Assembly (NCBI RefSeq): GCF_017086365.1
Contig: NZ_CP070969.1
Span: forward strand, 1,612,001-1,676,000
Length of the DNA: 64,000 nucleotides
DNA from: Paenibacillus tianjinensis
GTDB lineage: Bacteria > Bacillota > Bacilli > Paenibacillales > Paenibacillaceae
Reading direction: 5' to 3'
Below the pieces are notes generated by a model. The model had not been told where the DNA came from and searched no databases. It saw only the letters and a list, made by a program, of their open reading frames with translations. A program made the translations under genes and the position numbers. Below are positions 1 to 8,742 of this stretch, piece by piece. Position 1 is the first letter of the stretch, and every line of letters starts with the position of its first letter.

Positions 1-2028
1 CTTGAAGCACTGGCCATGCTGTACGTGGTATACCGGCTGATCCTGTACAACAAAATCTATGTCCCTGATCCCTGGGCTCCGGCACTGCGTGACCGGCTGC
101 CTGATACCGCAGCTCATATGGTCCCGTATATATGGTTTGCTCTGGCTGCCGGAGCCTTGCTGCTGCTGTCCTCCTGGTGGGTCTCCTCGAAAGCACGGAT
201 TCTGATGTTTCTCACCGCGAATATAGTTGCTTTTGCCGCACTGGACTCTTTTACTTCATCTATACTTTGGCAGGAGGTTGCCTGGACGGTGTTTTCCGGA
301 ATGGGCTGGCTGGTCACCCAGCATTTGCGGAGCTTCCAATTGCATTATCCGCGGGGCTGGACCTACCTGCTGCGTTACCCTTTTAAAGTAGCGGTCAATA
401 TTGCCATTATCTTCTCTCTGGTTATTGTTACTGGCGTTAATATGCCTGATGTGCGGCCTACATTGACCGATCCCTATACAGCCTGGCAGGATTGGAATGG
501 CGTAGGGAAATCCTCCGGTTCAGGAACCTCAGGATCTTCGGAGGCAGGCGAGGGCGGAGCGGCAGCAGGCAGTTCCTCTTCCGGTTATAGTCTTGATGAT
601 AATAATTTAGGCGGAGGCTTTAATTTCGATTATTCACCGGTTATGACCGTAACCTCCGATTTGCGGACCTATATGCGCGGAGAGTCACGCAGCGTGTATT
701 CCGGCAAAGGCTGGAGCGATGACGACCGGCTTAAACGGGGACCGCTGGAAAAGGCCTCAGTAGGAGCGGAATTGGACCGGGCAACGGCCTCCAAAGGAGA
801 GACCCGGACATTGCAGCAGACCGTTAAGCTGCTCGGCAATAATGATTATCCGGTACTGTTTGGCGCTTATTCCATCTCCAAAGTGGATTCTGTCGACGGT
901 GAAGAGGCTGGTAACGGCCTGTTCTGGCGGAGTGTGGACAGCGAGATGCTCTGGGGTTCCACTGAAGATCTGGCCTATCCGCAAACCTATGTACTGACCT
1001 CGGAGATTCCCGTTGTTTCAGTCCAGGAGCTGAGCAAGCAGACCTATGATCAGCTTTACACAAACCAGGATATTACGAGATACCTTCAGCTGCCGGATAA
1101 TTTTCCTAAACGGGTCAGTGATTTGGCTGAGAACATTACCCAAAGCGCACAGACTCCTTACGAAAAAGTAGCCCTGCTGCAGCAATATTTGCAGGTGAAT
1201 TTCCCGTATACGAATCAACCGGATCTCTCCCGTAAAAAGAGCAGGGATATGGTGGAAAGCTTCCTGTTTGAGATTATGGAGGGGTATTGCGATTATTATT
1301 CGACAGCGCTTGTAACGATGGCCCGTTCGCTCGATATCCCGGCCCGCTGGGTAAAAGGTTATGCCCCGGGTGAGCAGGCAGAGCTGCCCGATAATCTGGC
1401 GCAGCAGGGCATTGTTAACAATAATTACACCATCACCAATGCCGATGCCCATTCGTGGGCGGAGGTGTATTTCGGAGACTATGGCTGGATTCCGGTGGAA
1501 GCGACACCCGGTTTTACCGTCCCGCTGCTGACTCAGAGCGAGGAGACGGTCACTGAGGAGCCCGAGCAGCCGGAAGAGGAAAAGGCCGAGCCGCAGCAAG
1601 CGGCAGCCGGCAAGGATTCCTCGGAAGGAAACTTGCACCTCGGAGTATGGAGTTTCTCAGCAGCTGCAGCTATACTGCTGCTCTGGGCAGGTTATCAGCT
1701 CTGGCAGCACCGTATGAGCCTGCGCTTCCTGATTCAGCGGCTGCGTAACGGCCAGCCGTTGTCACCGGTGCAAAAAGTTGTAGTTGAAACAGAGCGCTGG
1801 GTAAGGTATTTACGCAGAAAGGGCATGCTGAAAGAAGAGCATGAAACCCTGCGCGAGGCAGTCGGCCGCTGGAGCCGTGAGACTCCGGAAGCCGCGGGCA
1901 GCCTCTCTTCACTGCTCCGGTTGTTCGAGCAGGCGAAATACAGCCCGGATGTTATAGAAGACAAAGACTGGCGCAGCGTGTATACTGAAGCTTTGCGGCT
2001 TCAGCGAAGCCTTAGAACACGCAGATAA
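1..2028 (+). CDS. Transglutaminase-like membrane protein (5' end outside window)
   Basis: The reading frame is open to the first base of the window, so the true start lies upstream; the ATG at 16 is probably internal. The N-terminal part has several hydrophobic segments (to about residue 145), then a Gly/Ser-rich linker, then an extracellular transglutaminase-core domain. The core shows a Cys box (EGYCDYYS), a His box (DAHSWAEV) and a WIPVEATPG box, which carries Glu where many family members have Asp. A further membrane segment and a cytoplasmic DUF4129-like tail follow. This is the TgpA/YebA type of protein. Such genes usually sit after a MoxR ATPase and a DUF58 gene, which would lie just outside the window. 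The substrate is unknown; a cell-envelope role is inferred. Confidence 0.85.
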   Translation, partial: LEALAMLYVVYRLILYNKIYVPDPWAPALRDRLPDTAAHMVPYIWFALAAGALLLLSSWWVSSKARILMFLTANIVAFAALDSFTSSILWQEVAWTVFSGMGWLVTQHLRSFQLHYPRGWTYLLRYPFKVAVNIAIIFSLVIVTGVNMPDVRPTLTDPYTAWQDWNGVGKSSGSGTSGSSEAGEGGAAAGSSSSGYSLDDNNLGGGFNFDYSPVMTVTSDLRTYMRGESRSVYSGKGWSDDDRLKRGPLEKASVGAELDRATASKGETRTLQQTVKLLGNNDYPVLFGAYSISKVDSVDGEEAGNGLFWRSVDSEMLWGSTEDLAYPQTYVLTSEIPVVSVQELSKQTYDQLYTNQDITRYLQLPDNFPKRVSDLAENITQSAQTPYEKVALLQQYLQVNFPYTNQPDLSRKKSRDMVESFLFEIMEGYCDYYSTALVTMARSLDIPARWVKGYAPGEQAELPDNLAQQGIVNNNYTITNADAHSWAEVYFGDYGWIPVEATPGFTVPLLTQSEETVTEEPEQPEEEKAEPQQAAAGKDSSEGNLHLGVWSFSAAAAILLLWAGYQLWQHRMSLRFLIQRLRNGQPLSPVQKVVVETERWVRYLRRKGMLKEEHETLREAVGRWSRETPEAAGSLSSLLRLFEQAKYSPDVIEDKDWRSVYTEALRLQRSLRTRR

Positions 2029-2108
2029 ACCCTAAGCGGCTCAGCAGGTTCATTTGCGAAGCGCAAAGAGTATGTTATAGTTTTTTGTATGAAATCGAGG
2101 TGAACGTA

Positions 2109-2636
2109 TTGTTTGAAAGGTTAGTTCCGAAACTCCGGGTGAACACGGTATTTGATATTGGGCTGGAAGAGCTGTACCAGAAGGGATACCGGGGCATCAT
2201 TACGGATCTGGATAATACGCTGGTCGGCGCCAAAGCCCCACTGGCTACTCCGGAGCTGCTGCTGTGGTTCGCGAAGGTGAAAGAGCTTGGCTTCAAGCTG
2301 ATCATTGTATCGAACAACAACATGGACCGGGTGTCACGCTTTGCAACGCCGCTGAATATTGAATTTGTTCATCAGGCCCGCAAACCGAGCAATACACCGT
2401 TCCTTAAGGCGATGAAGCTGATGGGGCTTACGCCGGAACAGACGATCGTAGTCGGCGATCAGATGCTTACGGATGTATACGGCGGAAACCGGCTGGGTCT
2501 GTACACTGTATTGGTATTGCCAATCTCCGTTAAGGACGAAGGGATTGGAACAAGAATTAACCGCCGGGTTGAGCAAATTGCACTGACACGGCTTCGCAAG
2601 CAAGGATTGTGGCACGAGGAGGATAAACCCCAATGA
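2109..2636 (+). CDS. yqeG: YqeG family HAD IIIA-type phosphatase
   Basis: A HAD-superfamily hydrolase of about 175 residues. Visible motifs are DLDNT (motif I, with the nucleophile Asp), VSNNN (motif II) and GDQMLTDV (motif III/IV). A TTG at 2109 is preferred as start because GAGGTG lies six bases before it; an upstream in-frame TTG at 2085 has no ribosome binding site. The protein aligns along its length with Bacillus YqeG. It overlaps yqeH by ATGA, so the two are translationally coupled. Family members are annotated as phosphatases but the physiological substrate is not known. Confidence 0.92.
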   Translation: MFERLVPKLRVNTVFDIGLEELYQKGYRGIITDLDNTLVGAKAPLATPELLLWFAKVKELGFKLIIVSNNNMDRVSRFATPLNIEFVHQARKPSNTPFLKAMKLMGLTPEQTIVVGDQMLTDVYGGNRLGLYTVLVLPISVKDEGIGTRINRRVEQIALTRLRKQGLWHEEDKPQ

Positions 2637-3760
2637 ATCAACAGAATGAAACTCAGCGCCCTGCTAAATGCAGCGGCTGCGGGATTACGCTGCAGACCGG
2701 GAACAAGGAGCTTCCGGGCTATATCCCGGAGGTTGCCTTTGAACGGGAACCGGTCATCTGCCAGCGCTGTTTCCGGATTAAGAACTATAATGAAGCTTCT
2801 TCCGTATCCGTCGATCAGGATGAATTTCTTCACCTGCTTAGCGGAATAGGCGAGAAGAATGCGCTTGTGATCCATATCGTGGATCTGTTTGATTTTGAAG
2901 GCAGCCTGATTTCCGGCCTGCAGCGGTTCGTAGGCAACAATCCGGTTATCCTTGCAGTGAACAAATGTGACCTGCTGCCGAAGGTGACGAACTGGAACAA
3001 GCTGCGTAACTGGATGCAGCAGCGCTGTAAGGAGCATGGCCTGCGGACAGCCGAAATTGTACTTGTCAGCGCCAAACGCAATCAGGGCTTCGAACGCCTG
3101 CTGGAGACGGTTAGCGAGCTGCGCGGACAACGGGACATCTACGTCGTTGGTGCAACGAATGTGGGCAAGTCAACGCTGATCAACCGCCTGATCTCCGATT
3201 ACAGTGATCTGGAGCAGGAGCTGACGACTTCACGTTATCCCGGCACAACGCTGGATACGGTCAAAATCCCGCTGGATGACGGCCACTATATTATTGATAC
3301 ACCGGGAATTGTATATCCTTGGCGTTACAGCGAGCTGGTGGAGCGGCGTGATCTTGGCGCAGTGATGCCGGAGAATCCGCTTAAGCCTGCAGTTTATCAG
3401 CTTAATGAAGGTCAGACGCTGTTCTTCGGCGGGCTTGGACGCTTTGACTTCATTCAGGGTCCGCGGCAATCCTTCACCTGCTACATCAGCACGACCCTTA
3501 AGATACATCGTACGAAGCTCGAGCGCGCGGATTCCCTGTATAAGGACCACCGCGGCGAGCTGCTAACACCACCGGTAGCGGCAGATATGGATAAGCTTCC
3601 GCAATGGCAGCGCCATGAATTCCGGATCGGCCGCGGCAGCCAGACCGATCTGTTCATCTCCGGCCTCGGCTGGATCAAGGTAAATGGGACAGAAGGCGCA
3701 GTAGTGGCTGTTCATGTTCCGCGGGGAGTTAAGGTGCTGACCCGCCCTTCGTTGATTTAG
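2633..3760 (+). CDS. yqeH: Ribosome biogenesis GTPase YqeH
   Basis: A circularly permuted GTPase of 375 residues. An N-terminal zinc finger is formed by Cys13, Cys16, Cys43 and Cys46. The G motifs occur in permuted order: NKCD (G4, residues 110-113), SAK (G5, 146-148), GATNVGKST (G1, 173-181) and DTPG (G3, 222-225). In Bacillus the protein is needed for 30S subunit assembly. The ATG overlaps the yqeG stop codon. The length and motif order are typical, and the C-terminal domain is intact. Confidence 0.97.
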   Translation: MNQQNETQRPAKCSGCGITLQTGNKELPGYIPEVAFEREPVICQRCFRIKNYNEASSVSVDQDEFLHLLSGIGEKNALVIHIVDLFDFEGSLISGLQRFVGNNPVILAVNKCDLLPKVTNWNKLRNWMQQRCKEHGLRTAEIVLVSAKRNQGFERLLETVSELRGQRDIYVVGATNVGKSTLINRLISDYSDLEQELTTSRYPGTTLDTVKIPLDDGHYIIDTPGIVYPWRYSELVERRDLGAVMPENPLKPAVYQLNEGQTLFFGGLGRFDFIQGPRQSFTCYISTTLKIHRTKLERADSLYKDHRGELLTPPVAADMDKLPQWQRHEFRIGRGSQTDLFISGLGWIKVNGTEGAVVAVHVPRGVKVLTRPSLI

Positions 3761-3795
3761 CTGTAAGCTAACAAATTTGCTTGGAGGATCGGCCT

Positions 3796-4662
3796 ATGAA
3801 CGACAGAAACATGGACATGCTGCTTGGCGTCATGGGCGATCCGATCGCCCAGTCGAAATCACCTGTGATGCACACAGCAGCACTGAAAGCGCTGGGTATA
3901 CCGGGTGCCTATGTACCCCTTCATATTAGCAGCAGTCAGCTTGGTGAAGCGGTGCAGGCGATCCGTACGCTCGGCTTCCGCGGAGTCAACGTGACGATTC
4001 CGCATAAAGTTGCAGTCATGGAGTATCTGGACAAGCTGGATGAGAGCGCACTTACCGGAGGCGCGGTAAATACCATTGTCAATGATAATGGTGTGCTGAC
4101 CGGATATAATACCGACGGTATCGGATATGTGCGCTCACTGAAGGCGGAAGCAGTGCCGGAGCTGTCCGGCACCCGTATCCTGGTCCTCGGGGCCGGAGGT
4201 GCGGCAAGAGGCATTGTCAGCGCTTTGCTTAAGGAGAACCCGGCCTCTATCGTTATCGCTAACCGCTCTGCGGACAAAGCGCAGGAGCTGGCGGCAGCAT
4301 GGCAGGTTACAGGCAAAGTAACAGGCACGGCTATGGATGGGGCTGCCGGTATAATTCCGGAAGCGGACATAGTCATCAATACCACATCTGTCGGCATGTT
4401 CCCATACCCTGACGAGCTGCCCATCGACCCCGGGCTTCTGCACGGGAGGCTCGTGGTCAGCGATCTGATCTACAACCCGCTGCGTACCCGGCTGCTGGAG
4501 GAGGGCCTGCGTGCAGGCTGCACCATTCACGGCGGTCTTGGAATGTTCATATACCAGGGCGCCTATGCGTTTGAGTATTGGACAGGGCAGGCGGCACCTA
4601 CGGAGATTATGCGGCGGACGATTATAGAATGTTTTGGCGGCAGTGAAGACGAAATGGAATGA
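3796..4662 (+). CDS. aroE: Shikimate dehydrogenase (NADP+)
   Basis: Reduces 3-dehydroshikimate to shikimate in the aromatic amino acid pathway. The substrate-binding half shows GDPIAQSKSP and NVTIPHK (catalytic Lys); NTDGIGY follows, and the nucleotide-binding half has the glycine-rich GAGGAARGI loop and NRS. The ATG at 3796 is used because GGAGG (3783-3787) stands eight bases before it; an upstream in-frame TTG at 3781 overlaps that site. At 288 residues it has the usual length. In Bacillus subtilis the same position, between yqeH and yqeI, is held by this enzyme (named aroD there). Confidence 0.97.
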   Translation: MNDRNMDMLLGVMGDPIAQSKSPVMHTAALKALGIPGAYVPLHISSSQLGEAVQAIRTLGFRGVNVTIPHKVAVMEYLDKLDESALTGGAVNTIVNDNGVLTGYNTDGIGYVRSLKAEAVPELSGTRILVLGAGGAARGIVSALLKENPASIVIANRSADKAQELAAAWQVTGKVTGTAMDGAAGIIPEADIVINTTSVGMFPYPDELPIDPGLLHGRLVVSDLIYNPLRTRLLEEGLRAGCTIHGGLGMFIYQGAYAFEYWTGQAAPTEIMRRTIIECFGGSEDEME

Positions 4663-4708
4663 CAAGTTTAGGGTAATAATATTTGTTAATTAAGGGGTTT
4701 GTTCATTT

Positions 4709-5002
4709 ATGTTAACTGGAAAACAAAAACGTTATCTCCGCTCTTTGGCGCATCATCTTGATGCAGTATTTCAAGTCGGCAAAGGCGGCGTAAACGACCA
4801 TCTGATCCGCCATATTGAGGAAGCGATTGAAAAGCGCGAGCTGATGAAAATCAGTGTGCTTAACAACAATGCAGACGATCCGAAGGAGATCGGTGCTGCC
4901 CTGGCAGAGCAGTCCGGTTCCGAGCTGGTACAGGTGATCGGTAAAACCATCGTGCTTTATAAGGAATCACGCGATAACAAAACCATTGAGCTTCCGCGTT
5001 AG
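4709..5002 (+). CDS. yhbY: YhbY family RNA-binding protein (CRM domain)
   Basis: A 97-residue protein made of a single CRM domain, a fold that binds rRNA in pre-50S particles. The GxxG loop appears as GKGG near residue 24, after the typical N-terminal stretch LTGKQKRYLRSLAHHL. AAGGGG lies about eleven bases before the ATG. The gene corresponds to yqeI in the Bacillus cluster and stands between aroE and nadD as expected. A role in ribosome assembly is inferred from the family. Confidence 0.95.
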   Translation: MLTGKQKRYLRSLAHHLDAVFQVGKGGVNDHLIRHIEEAIEKRELMKISVLNNNADDPKEIGAALAEQSGSELVQVIGKTIVLYKESRDNKTIELPR

Positions 5003-5036
5003 ACTTTTACTTGGAGAATAAGAGGAGGTACACCTC

Positions 5037-5639
5037 TTGAAGGTTGGAATTATGGGAGGAACCTTTGATCCTCTTCACATAGGTCACATGATGGCGGCTG
5101 AAGCCGCAAGGGATACGTATTCACTGGACGAGGTCTGGTTCATGCCCTCGCATATCCCTCCGCATAAACATGAGGCCGGAGCTTCGGGGGCGGACCGGCT
5201 GGCGATGGTACAGAGCGCGGTAGAAGGACATGAGGCGTTCCACATTCTGGACTGGGAAATTGTCCGGGGCGGAGTATCCTATACCATTGATACCGTACAT
5301 AGCCTGAAGGAAGTCTATCCCCAGCATGAGTTCTATTTCATCGTTGGCGCGGATATGGTGGAATACCTGCCGAAATGGCACGGGATTGAAGAGCTGGTGG
5401 GCGTATTAACCTTCATCGGTGTAGGACGCCCTGGAACACCGCTCGATCTGGCGGCACTGCCCGGCTTCATCGCCGAGAAGGTTGTGCTCGCTGATATGCC
5501 GCTGGTGGATATTTCATCCACGATGCTCAGGTCACGTGCGGCAAGCGGCCGCTCAATCCGCTATATGGTGCCTGAGCAGGTATATGAATATGTGCAGAGG
5601 AGTGGATTGTATGGCCTACAGCCGCGAAGCGCTGATTGA
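5037..5639 (+). CDS. nadD: Nicotinate-nucleotide adenylyltransferase
   Basis: Adenylates nicotinate mononucleotide to deamido-NAD in NAD synthesis. The nucleotidyltransferase signature GGTFDPLHIGH is at the N-terminus, and the second ATP-contact motif ISSTMLRSR is near the C-terminus. Translation starts at TTG 5037, seven bases after a near-perfect AGAGGAGGT. Its length of 200 residues is normal. The last 29 bases overlap yqeK, which indicates coupled translation. Confidence 0.97.
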   Translation: MKVGIMGGTFDPLHIGHMMAAEAARDTYSLDEVWFMPSHIPPHKHEAGASGADRLAMVQSAVEGHEAFHILDWEIVRGGVSYTIDTVHSLKEVYPQHEFYFIVGADMVEYLPKWHGIEELVGVLTFIGVGRPGTPLDLAALPGFIAEKVVLADMPLVDISSTMLRSRAASGRSIRYMVPEQVYEYVQRSGLYGLQPRSAD

Positions 5640-6189
5640 GGCAGTCTCTGCCCAGATGCCAGACAAACGCTGGCAGCATACGCTGGGGGTAATGGAAACG
5701 TCGGTCAAGCTGGCCAAGCAATATGGAGCCGATCCCGTTCAGGCGGAAACAGCAGCTATACTGCATGATGTAGCCAAATATTGGCCGGTGGAGAGAATGA
5801 AGGAGATCATTGAACAGAACGGGCTGTCTGCCGATCTGCTTCAATATGACAAGCAGCTATGGCATGCTGAAGTAGGGGCATTTGTTGCGCAGCAGGAGTA
5901 CGGAATTACGGACCCGGAAATCTTGGGGGCCATCCGTTACCATACTTCCGGGCGCGAAGGGATGAGCCTGCTGGAGAAGGTCGTCTGCCTGGCGGACTAC
6001 ATCGAGCCCGGACGGGATTTTCCGGGTGTGGACGAGATCCGCAGGCTGTCTAAGGTAAGCCTAGAAGAAGCGCTTGTCGCCGGGTTTGATTCCACTATCA
6101 GCCTGCTGCTGCAGAAGCGCCGGATTGTATTTCCGCTTACGATGCTGGCTCGCAACGACTTAGTAAGAATACTGGAGGATAAAATATGA
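5611..6189 (+). CDS. yqeK: YqeK, HD-domain Ap4A hydrolase (bis(5'-nucleosyl)-tetraphosphatase, symmetrical)
   Basis: An HD-superfamily metalloenzyme of 192 residues; the family hydrolyses diadenosine tetraphosphate to ADP. Metal-binding motifs are visible as H(TLGV), ILHDVAK (the HD pair), WHAEVG, YHTSG and ADYIEPGR. The ATG at 5611 follows AGAGGAG inside the 3' end of nadD; a longer frame upstream is only nadD read in another phase. The gene ends in an ATGA overlap with rsfS. Position and motifs match Bacillus YqeK. Confidence 0.95.
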   Translation: MAYSREALIEAVSAQMPDKRWQHTLGVMETSVKLAKQYGADPVQAETAAILHDVAKYWPVERMKEIIEQNGLSADLLQYDKQLWHAEVGAFVAQQEYGITDPEILGAIRYHTSGREGMSLLEKVVCLADYIEPGRDFPGVDEIRRLSKVSLEEALVAGFDSTISLLLQKRRIVFPLTMLARNDLVRILEDKI

Positions 6190-6533
6190 GTGTACAATCA
6201 AGCAAGCTGCTGGAATTGGCCCTGAAAGCCGTTGAAGACAAAAAAGCGATGAATGTTGTGGCATTGGATTTGCGCAATGTTTCACCGATCAGTGATTATT
6301 TCATTATCTGTCATGGTAATTCAGATACCCAGGTACAGGCGATTGCTACAGAAGTGCGCAAAGTGGTTCATGAAGCCGGCGGTATGATCCGCGGGATTGA
6401 AGGCATGGATGCAGCCCGCTGGGTTCTGATGGATCTCGGGGATGTTGTCGTGCACGTGTTCCACCGCGATGAGCGTGAATATTACAACATCGAGCGTCTC
6501 TGGTCTGACGCCAAGGTCGTGGAGACAGTATGA
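6186..6533 (+). CDS. rsfS: Ribosome silencing factor RsfS
   Basis: A 115-residue RsfS/YbeB/YqeL protein that binds ribosomal protein L14 and prevents subunit joining during starvation. The conserved core is visible: DLRNVSPISDYF, a GNSDTQVQAIA stretch, EGMDAARWVLMDLGDVVVHVF and a YYNIERLW ending. It overlaps both neighbours by ATGA, so it belongs to the same transcript as yqeK and the following S1 gene. Confidence 0.97.
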   Translation: MSVQSSKLLELALKAVEDKKAMNVVALDLRNVSPISDYFIICHGNSDTQVQAIATEVRKVVHEAGGMIRGIEGMDAARWVLMDLGDVVVHVFHRDEREYYNIERLWSDAKVVETV

Positions 6534-7444
6534 GCCTGATTGCGGGTACTACGGTTACGCTGGAAGTATTGCGGGAAGTCTCTCCTTACGGCTACTTTCT
6601 GGGCGCAGGTGACCAGGATGTCATGCTGCATTATACAGAGCTGGTAGGCAGCAAGCCTAAGCAAGGCGACAAAGTGGAGGTATTTATCTTTTTTGATACC
6701 GAGGACCGTCTTGCCGCCACTATGAAGAAGCCTTATCTGACTTTAGGTGAGATGGCCCTCCTGGAAGTGGCGGATATTCATCCGCGGCTGGGCTGCTTTC
6801 TGGAAATGGGACTCGGCCGCCAGCTGCTGCTGCCGATCGCCGAGCTGCCTGAGCTTGTAGAGCTTCGGCCGCAGATCGGCGATAAGGTGTTTGTGCTGAT
6901 GGAGCATGATAAGCAGGGACGTCTGCGCGCCAAGCTGGCCGGAGAGCAGGAGCTAGCTCCGCTGGCTATGCCGGCGCCGTCCTCATGGATGGGGCAAACC
7001 GTTACAGCCAGAGTCTACAAGCCGCTTCAAATGGGTACATTTGTCCTCGTGGACGGCGGGGTGCTGGGATTCGGGATCATCGGAATGGTTCATTCCTCCG
7101 AGCGCAGCCGTCTGCTGCGGCTTGGCGAACAGTTTGAAGCGCGCGTCTCGCATATCCGCGAGGATGGCCGTGTCAATCTGGCCATGACCCAGCGTAAAGA
7201 AATTGGACGGGATGTGGATTCCGCTGCCTTACTGGAGTTTCTGCAGTCCCGGCCGGGCGGAGCGATGCCTTATTCGGATGCTACGCCGCCGGATATTATC
7301 AAGCAGCGCTTTGGCATCAGCAAGTCCGCGTTCAAACGCGCGATGGGTAAGCTGATGAAGGAAGGTCTCATCACACAGAAGGAGAACTGGACCTATCTTG
7401 CAGGGGCTGAAAAAGAGAAGGCTCCGGAACAGAATCAGGAATAG
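6530..7444 (+). CDS. cvfB: S1 RNA-binding protein, CvfB/YitL family
   Basis: A 304-residue protein with tandem OB-fold S1-like domains and a C-terminal winged helix. The region around residues 155-220 (TVTARVYKPLQMGTFVLVDG, then HIREDGRVNLAM) is a clear S1 repeat. The end (PPDIIKQRFGISKSAFKRAMG) is the winged helix seen in CvfB, a conserved virulence and post-transcriptional factor of Firmicutes. The ATG overlaps the rsfS stop. In B. subtilis the homologue yitL lies elsewhere, so its place in this operon is a lineage feature. Confidence 0.9.
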   Translation: MSLIAGTTVTLEVLREVSPYGYFLGAGDQDVMLHYTELVGSKPKQGDKVEVFIFFDTEDRLAATMKKPYLTLGEMALLEVADIHPRLGCFLEMGLGRQLLLPIAELPELVELRPQIGDKVFVLMEHDKQGRLRAKLAGEQELAPLAMPAPSSWMGQTVTARVYKPLQMGTFVLVDGGVLGFGIIGMVHSSERSRLLRLGEQFEARVSHIREDGRVNLAMTQRKEIGRDVDSAALLEFLQSRPGGAMPYSDATPPDIIKQRFGISKSAFKRAMGKLMKEGLITQKENWTYLAGAEKEKAPEQNQE

Positions 7445-7459
7445 AAAGCGGTGTCCATT

Positions 7460-8230
7460 GTGTCATCCTATGGGAAATTTGCTTATGTATACGACGAGCT
7501 GATGGCGGACATGCCGTATCCGGATTGGCTGACCTTTGCGGAAACCGCATGGGGCAAGTACGGCAAACCCCGGACCGTGGCCGAGCTTGGCTGCGGTACG
7601 GGCAGTATCACCATTCCGCTTGCTGCGGCAGGCTATCACATGACCGGCATCGATTTATCTTCCGACATGCTGTCCGTGGCACAGCAGAAGATGGAACAGC
7701 ATCCGCAGGGACGGCGGTTTTTACGCGAGGGCAGCGTGCGCTGGATCCGACAGGACATGAAGGAGTGGGAGCTGCCGGAGCCGGTAGATGCCGTGATCTC
7801 TTTCTGTGACTGTCTGAACTATGTGCTCGAAGAGCAGGATATTCAAGCGGTTCTGGCCCGGACATACGCAGGCCTCAAAGACGGGGGGACTTTTCTGTTT
7901 GATGTCCATCATCCGAATACACTGCTCCGTTATGAGGAGGAGCAGCCTTTTGTTCTGGATGAGCCTGCCGTGTCCTATATCTGGACTTGTGAGCTGGATG
8001 TGCCGCGCCGTGAAATTGAGCATCATCTGTCTATATTCGCCCGTGAAGAGAGTGGCAGCGGCCTCTACCGCCGTTTCGAGGAGACGCATATCCAGCGCGC
8101 TTATGATCCGCAGTGGCTGACAGACGAGCTGTACAAGGCCGGATTCAGTCTCGTTAAGACGTATGCCGATTTCGAATGGATCCCGGCAGATGACAGTGCC
8201 CAGCGTCTTTTTTATGTAGCTGTGAAATAA
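7460..8230 (+). CDS. yqeM: Class I SAM-dependent methyltransferase (YqeM-like)
   Basis: A Rossmann-fold methyltransferase of about 256 residues. Motif I is ELGCGTGSITIPLA, followed by GIDLSSDML (motif post-I) and ISFCDCLNYV. The start of the protein, YGKFAYVYDELM, matches Bacillus YqeM, which sits after rsfS in that genome. Two in-frame GTG codons (7451 and 7460) compete; 7460 is chosen since AAGCGGTG precedes it at a workable distance. The substrate is unknown. A hairpin terminator follows at 8245, closing the operon. Confidence 0.88.
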   Translation: MSSYGKFAYVYDELMADMPYPDWLTFAETAWGKYGKPRTVAELGCGTGSITIPLAAAGYHMTGIDLSSDMLSVAQQKMEQHPQGRRFLREGSVRWIRQDMKEWELPEPVDAVISFCDCLNYVLEEQDIQAVLARTYAGLKDGGTFLFDVHHPNTLLRYEEEQPFVLDEPAVSYIWTCELDVPRREIEHHLSIFAREESGSGLYRRFEETHIQRAYDPQWLTDELYKAGFSLVKTYADFEWIPADDSAQRLFYVAVK

Positions 8231-8244
8231 TCTTATGTATATAG

Positions 8245-8275
8245 GGGTCCTTGCCTGCCGGGTGAGGGCCTTTTT
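8245..8275 (+). terminator. Rho-independent terminator of the yqeG-yqeM operon
   Basis: A GGTCCTTGCC / GGTGAGGGCC stem (with G-U pairs) is followed by TTTTT right after the methyltransferase stop codon. Confidence 0.75.
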
Positions 8276-8354
8276 GCTGTCCCGCTGACGGAGTATTGGA
8301 CTATAAGGGAACCGGCCTGTACTTGCAGTACAGAGCCGGCATCTTCCAACCTTT

Positions 8355-8513
8355 TTACCGGTGCTCAAACAAGTCGATGGTGCCCAGTACAATATGCGCC
8401 AGACCAAAGCCAAGCACGCCGGTTGCGGCCAGCTTATATTTGCTTCCAAGAAAAGCTGCGCCGGAAGCGGAAACTACGGTACCAAGAACGGTGGGGATCA
8501 GACCTTCACGCAT
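8355..8513 (-). CDS. Small hydrophobic protein, 52 residues, function unknown
   Basis: A short minus-strand frame from ATG 8513 to TAA 8355. Its reverse strand carries GAGAAGGAGT about ten bases before the ATG, a strong ribosome binding site. The product starts MREGLIPTVLGTVVSASG, is rich in Gly, Ala, Val and Leu, and ends GTIDLFEHR. One or two membrane-spanning segments separated by a GSKYK turn are likely. I do not recognise a family. It lies in the convergent gap after the yqe operon, with a plausible promoter region upstream (8530-8690). Confidence 0.6.
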   Translation of the reverse strand: MREGLIPTVLGTVVSASGAAFLGSKYKLAATGVLGFGLAHIVLGTIDLFEHR

Positions 8514-8693
8514 ATGAAACACTCCTTCTCGGTGGTATGGGAGACAGGAGTTATTGTTCGTTAGCCGGCCCCGAAATATGTATCAGGAAGCAGAAGGGCT
8601 AATATGGTTTAAATGGATTTAAATAAAACGGAAACCGTCCTGGCGATTATGGCCTTATTCCTCGGCTTTCAGAAGGAGTTAAGTTACCACACC

Positions 8694-8731
8694 AAAAAGC
8701 AAACCTCCATTGCCGGAGGTTTGCTTTTTGG
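8694..8731. terminator. Bidirectional hairpin terminator
   Basis: AAAAAGCAAACCTCC and GGAGGTTTGCTTTTT form a perfect 15-base stem around ATTGCC. The A and T runs at both ends let it work on either strand. It directly follows the minus-strand regulator gene that ends at 8743. Confidence 0.9.
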
Positions 8732-8742
8732 CGTATAGAAAA

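Noticed and set aside
8613..8738. Possible 41-codon plus-strand frame starting MDLNKTETVLAIMALF
   Set aside because: No spaced ribosome binding site, and its second half is the terminator hairpin at 8694-8731, so coding is unlikely.
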